Shown here piece after piece: positions 60,065 through 64,000 of a stretch of 64,000 bases of DNA. The stretch comes from Mycteria americana. Lineage: Eukaryota; Chordata; Aves; Ciconiiformes; Ciconiidae. The translations under genes were made by a program, and so were the position numbers. Every line of letters starts with the position of its first letter. The first letter of the stretch is position 1. Where the stretch lies: the NCBI RefSeq assembly GCF_035582795.1, contig NC_134373.1:16576001-16640000 (forward strand), written 5' to 3'. Below the pieces are notes generated by a model. The model saw nothing but the letters and a program-made list of their open reading frames with translations. It ran no database searches and had not been told where the DNA came from.

Positions 60065-61234
60065 CACCGCTGGCCAGGAAACCCCAGAGCCACCGCCTGC
60101 TGCGAGCGGGAGGGCAGAGATGCTCCCCGCGCTCCCTCCGGCTACGCTCTTCCCAAAGAATAGCATTTGCTGTTGGCCACGGTGGGGGTGAAGATATCGA
60201 AGGGACTGGACCTTTGGTTTCATCTGCTGTGGCTGCTCTTATGTTACGAACTACAACAAAACTCCAAGCGTTTCATGAGCCTGCACTGCTATGCTCCTTG
60301 TACTTAACAATAAGCAATCCCTTTGCTCAGCTTTTTTCCCATCGCTTATGCCAGTGCGAAACTATGCCTAGACATAAATTTTCCTGCACCTCCCACCAAT
60401 GGCTAATTTATTAAGTATATATTTAAAACCTGCATTGTTCAATCTTTAGTACAGGACATTGCCCTTCAAAATCATTTCCCCTGTCTTTATGATACTTTTA
60501 AAACAAAACCTAAAACCAAAGCTGAACACACAAAACTAAGCAAAAATATTTTTGTAGATGTTTACTTAAAAAATTGCCTCTAAAAATCCCTAACACGTTG
60601 TAGCAAATAACCGATGGAGAACAGGACTACTTTAGAAAATAAAAAAATGAGAAACTCTACATTATTATACAAAGACTCACAAACTTAGAAATACCTGTGA
60701 AAGCAGGTGTCTGTACCAAAGATTTCACAGTAAGCAGAACAGCTACTCACTCACTGAGGCAATTCTTGCTTTTCATCGTGCTGCCTTCTCATTGCTGCCA
60801 TTTAATTACTTAGCCATTGTCCAGGCTTTCCCCTTTTACCCTGTCAAAAAAAGAGAAAGATGTTTCTGTATATAATATTCACCATCACTCAGCAAGCATC
60901 TATGCAGAATTGCCTGATATACAAGCTATTTGGAATTATCAAGTGATTTTGTTTCTTTTTAAAAAAAAAAAAAAGGTTTTGTCTTTTATTGTTACAACTT
61001 TTATTATAACAATATTGTACATTTTTATTCTATGGCATGAATATGAAGAATAACCATCACATTTAAAATCACATACGAAATATGAAAGTAAATTTGCATT
61101 ATGCCAAGTTAATAATATGAGTTTCTTGTTGTTCCTGAAAATCAGCTAGTGTATTATTTTGACATTATCATGTTAATTCAGAAGAAAGTGTTGCGTTGGA
61201 CTGAAGCCATCTAACCAGCAGTTATTCTGTTTTA

Positions 61235-61242
61235 TGACGTCA
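61235..61242. promoter_or_regulatory. Consensus cAMP-response element TGACGTCA
   Basis: A full palindromic CRE about 7.4 kb upstream of the PPP1R1C start codon, in otherwise AT-rich sequence. The motif is certain; its use is not. Confidence 0.3.
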
Positions 61243-61894
61243 CCCAAGTTTCAGAGTTTTAGGTTTGTTCCCTATTGAAAAAACCCCTCAAAAGAGAAGT
61301 TTTCCAGTAGTTTAGGCACGATTTTGTTTTACACTGCTAGTCACGGCTTGAATTACTCCAGTTTCCAAATGGGGCTCTTCTTCCCTTTCCCTAATCAGTA
61401 TCTTCCTGTGGCCAGTGTCACTGAAACAGATTCACCTGTGGTATAACTTAATTAAAACGCTCTGACCTACGCTGTATGTCAAGTGTAAGCCATTTGCTCA
61501 GCAGCATGCAAAATCCAAAGGCAGTACACACGCTGCCCCTCAAGACTCAGTAGAGCAATACTGGTGAGCAGCAGGGGTTGGACTGTATCAGCAAGGCTTT
61601 AAATTCTCACCTTAAAAGAGACAGCAATCAGAGCAAACCGGTCCTTAGGAAATGTACGGCTTGGAGCATCTTGGGCATCACTTGCCTTCTAAAAGCAGGC
61701 TGCCAAGGGCTTGCACACCACACAGTTTGAGGGAAAGCAGGAGATGCAGGGCAGCCTTCCCTTTATGAAGGTCGTGGCCAGCAAAAAAGTGCTTGAAAGA
61801 GCTTCAAGAGCCCATCAGTTCTTTCAGTAGGGACAGGGCCACTTTGAGTCCTCCCTCCAAACAGCGTCACAGAAACTACCAGCAGCAGGAGCCT

Positions 61895-62095
61895 CTCCTC
61901 CTGTGTACTCACCCCCGGCCACGCGGCTGGCTCCGTGGCCATCCTCGGTCCTTTCCTTTTCAGGGCTCGCACACGGTGCTGTGGGCGAGCGGCAGCAGCA
62001 CCTCGCGGGCATCGCAGCACTAACCCAAGCGGTGCGGGGGGCTGCTCCTCCAGCTATTGCCTCCAGCTGCCGAATGCCGAGATGTCTCCACGTCG
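61895..62095. other. Upstream GC/CpG-rich patch
   Basis: About 18 CpGs in 200 bases, about 8 kb upstream of PPP1R1C and just before an AT-rich block at 62380-62600 that has no recognised repeat. It could be an alternative promoter or a regulatory island. No exon is recognised. Confidence 0.35.
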
Positions 62096-64000
62096 TTTCA
62101 GCAGAGGTCATTTTTGTAGCTTTTCACTGCAACAATGGGGGCTAGAAACATGCTTTTACTCACCTTAAAAAATAATAATAATTTAAAAAAATCTCCAAGT
62201 ACTAGGCCCCAAATCTCTGCCTGATTTGAGCTGTGCCATAGGCATGTATTGCTCTGCAGGAGGCTAAAGACAAGTCTATTTTGCTACCAACAGGGATGTA
62301 GCTGTCCCATACCCACAGAAAACAGCTAGCTCTTAGGGTTTCCAAAATACAGCCCTTGGCTTTATATTCCTGCAGCCAACTGGCAGCCACAAAGACCACT
62401 ATCACAGTGAAGTTTAGAAAAGCGTCCAAAATATCTCTGGCTTTACTGCCGGCTTTATTCACAGCAAATTTGATTGACCAATATTTATCAGCCACTAATA
62501 AAGCTGTTTTAATCTGCATAGAATTCATATCAAATTGCAGGCTGGCAGAAAAAAAGACAACACTAATTTGTAAGGAAAGTAGCAGTTTCAATCATTAAAC
62601 AAAAGAAAAACCGTCCACGCTCAGAAAATCATTACAGCTGAATTGACATTAGTGAAGGGCAAGGCACCCAGGTTAGGCGTGTGTCCAATAATAATGATGG
62701 CTGTTCCTAAGGCACAAGCAGAATTGTCAATAGAGGTTGGTACCAGTTCAGCTTAACTTATATGACAGCAGCACACTACAATTTTATTTTTTTTTAAACA
62801 GGAGTTTATAAACATTCCTGTATCTAGAGAAATGTCACTCAGAAAATATTAGCTGGAAGTGTCTTTAAGAATGGCAAAAATCTGTTACCAGGATTATGGA
62901 AAAATAGGTGCTTGTATATTCATTAGTTTCAGTACAGTATTTAGAAATGTCATTTTGAAATGTCTTTATTTTAAATTCTGCCAGAACTTCACAAATCTGC
63001 CTTCCATCAGCTGGATGACAAAATGGCACTATTCTTCATTTCTCAGGATATATTAAAATTAGACTCTGTGCTGCTGAGATCAAAGGTTCTTACAAGCTAT
63101 GAGCTGAAGCACCCCAGACACTCCGGGATGTTACCTACAAGTGACTTTTCTCGCCGGAGCGGTGAGGAGCCAGGCTGCCACACCTGCGGAGGATGCTGCT
63201 GGCAGCCGCTGCTCGACAGCCGCTGACTCCTGAACTGCTTTCCGCCATCACTCCATGAGAGCCACAGTTGCCACCTTTCTTGGAACTCCACTTTGAGTAG
63301 GACACGGGCACAGGACACGTTAATGGTCACGTGCGCTAATTAACCTGGCTGGGGGACAAGGGGAGCATCTGCTGCTGCAATTATTTGACTAGGTCTTGGG
63401 TTTGCGCATTTGCAAAGGCAGGTTGCAGGCACTTGGGTCTGGCTGGTTACTCTCCGGCGGCATTCTGGAATGGAACCACGTACTCATGCAAGCTGCAAGG
63501 AAAGCAGAAACCTACTGCAGCTTACCACCATGGATTGCCATGCATAAGTGCTGTCAGAGTTTATATTTCAACTTTTAAACATGTAGGATGAGGTTTTCAA
63601 GAAAGCTCTGGCTCTACTCACAGGGACAAACTGAGGAGAGGTCAAGACCAACCAAATTCTTGGAGCTGCAACAGGAGCCAACAACTTTAAGAGTTTGAAG
63701 TGCCAACATTTCTCTCAAATTTATATTTCACATTTCCTAAGCATATAGGGTCCCCTAAACATCTGAAAGCTTTTGGAAACCCAAGTCCTGAGCTTTCCTG
63801 CTGTTCTGTGTACTATTTGAACAAATCTATGTTACTTATTTTGCTTATGAGTAAACCATGCACAATGAAAAACACTGACACAGATTATAGGCAAAATAAA
63901 TATTTTATTGGTTTAATATACACTTTTTTAAAAGAAATCAGCCCTTGTGTGTCTCCGTAACACAATTTACAATCTTAGAAACTTTTTCATATAATATTGT

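Larger units (their letters stand above)
53961..64000. other. Upstream intergenic region of PPP1R1C, no gene recognised
   Basis: Mammals have ITPRID2 (SSFA2) upstream in the same orientation, but none of its exons is identifiable here, so it probably lies beyond the window. Contents listed separately are old CR1 pieces, a consensus CRE, a CpG-rich patch and candidate conserved blocks. Open frames, including one of 153 codons at 57899-58360, are not recognised. Confidence 0.6.

Noticed and set aside
61560-61612. Possible CR1 scrap ('ggggttggact')
   Set aside because: Only about ten bases resemble the CR1 3' region; the rest does not follow.
62202-62591. 129-codon minus-strand frame with a hydrophobic segment
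   Set aside because: It begins at TTG, a plus-strand frame overlaps it, and the composition looks like non-coding AT-rich sequence.

Overview
The window is vertebrate nuclear DNA, most likely from a bird. It is AT-rich and intron-dominated, with GT-AG introns, CpG-rich patches, fragments of CR1 LINEs (the main avian and reptilian retroposon) and a few old CORE-SINE (MIR-like) relics. I see no bacterial, phage, CRISPR or operon-like structure. The species cannot be fixed from the sequence.

One protein-coding gene can be supported. It is PPP1R1C, which encodes protein phosphatase 1 regulatory inhibitor subunit 1C (inhibitor-5, IPP5). It lies on the minus strand and spans about 51 kb from start codon (53796) to stop codon (2939). 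Five coding exons of 81, 61, 38, 61 and 89 nt (53716-53796, 51347-51407, 31057-31094, 29108-29168, 2939-3027) join in phase to exactly 109 codons plus a stop, the length I recall for the mammalian protein. The KIQF PP1-docking motif, the RKRRPTPA protein-kinase-A site region and the SPKQRK segment are all visible.

Layout. 1-2560: downstream flank, no gene recognised. 2560-2938: GC-rich 3' UTR with AATAAA signals near its end. 3028-29107: the 26-kb last intron, holding an intronic CpG-rich patch, a probable conserved non-coding block, two CR1 fragments, amniote-repeat relics and several short tandem or inverted repeats. 29169-31056: short intron 3. 31095-51346: the 20-kb intron 2, with two MIR-like relics, a MITE-like palindrome, poly-T tracts and one recent-looking CR1 3' end. 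51408-53715: intron 1. 53797-53960: CpG-rich 5' UTR/promoter area. 53961-64000: upstream intergenic DNA with old CR1 pieces, a consensus cAMP-response element, a CpG-rich patch and two blocks that look like conserved non-coding elements. No exon of a flanking gene is recognisable.

The other open frames (the longest is 187 codons) lack homology, codon structure and splice context that I can recognise and are treated as chance. I found no undescribed biological system. The items most worth checking are the modular exon phases of PPP1R1C, CpG patches around its last two exons and inside intron 4, candidate regulatory blocks, and several short, well-defined duplications and palindromes.
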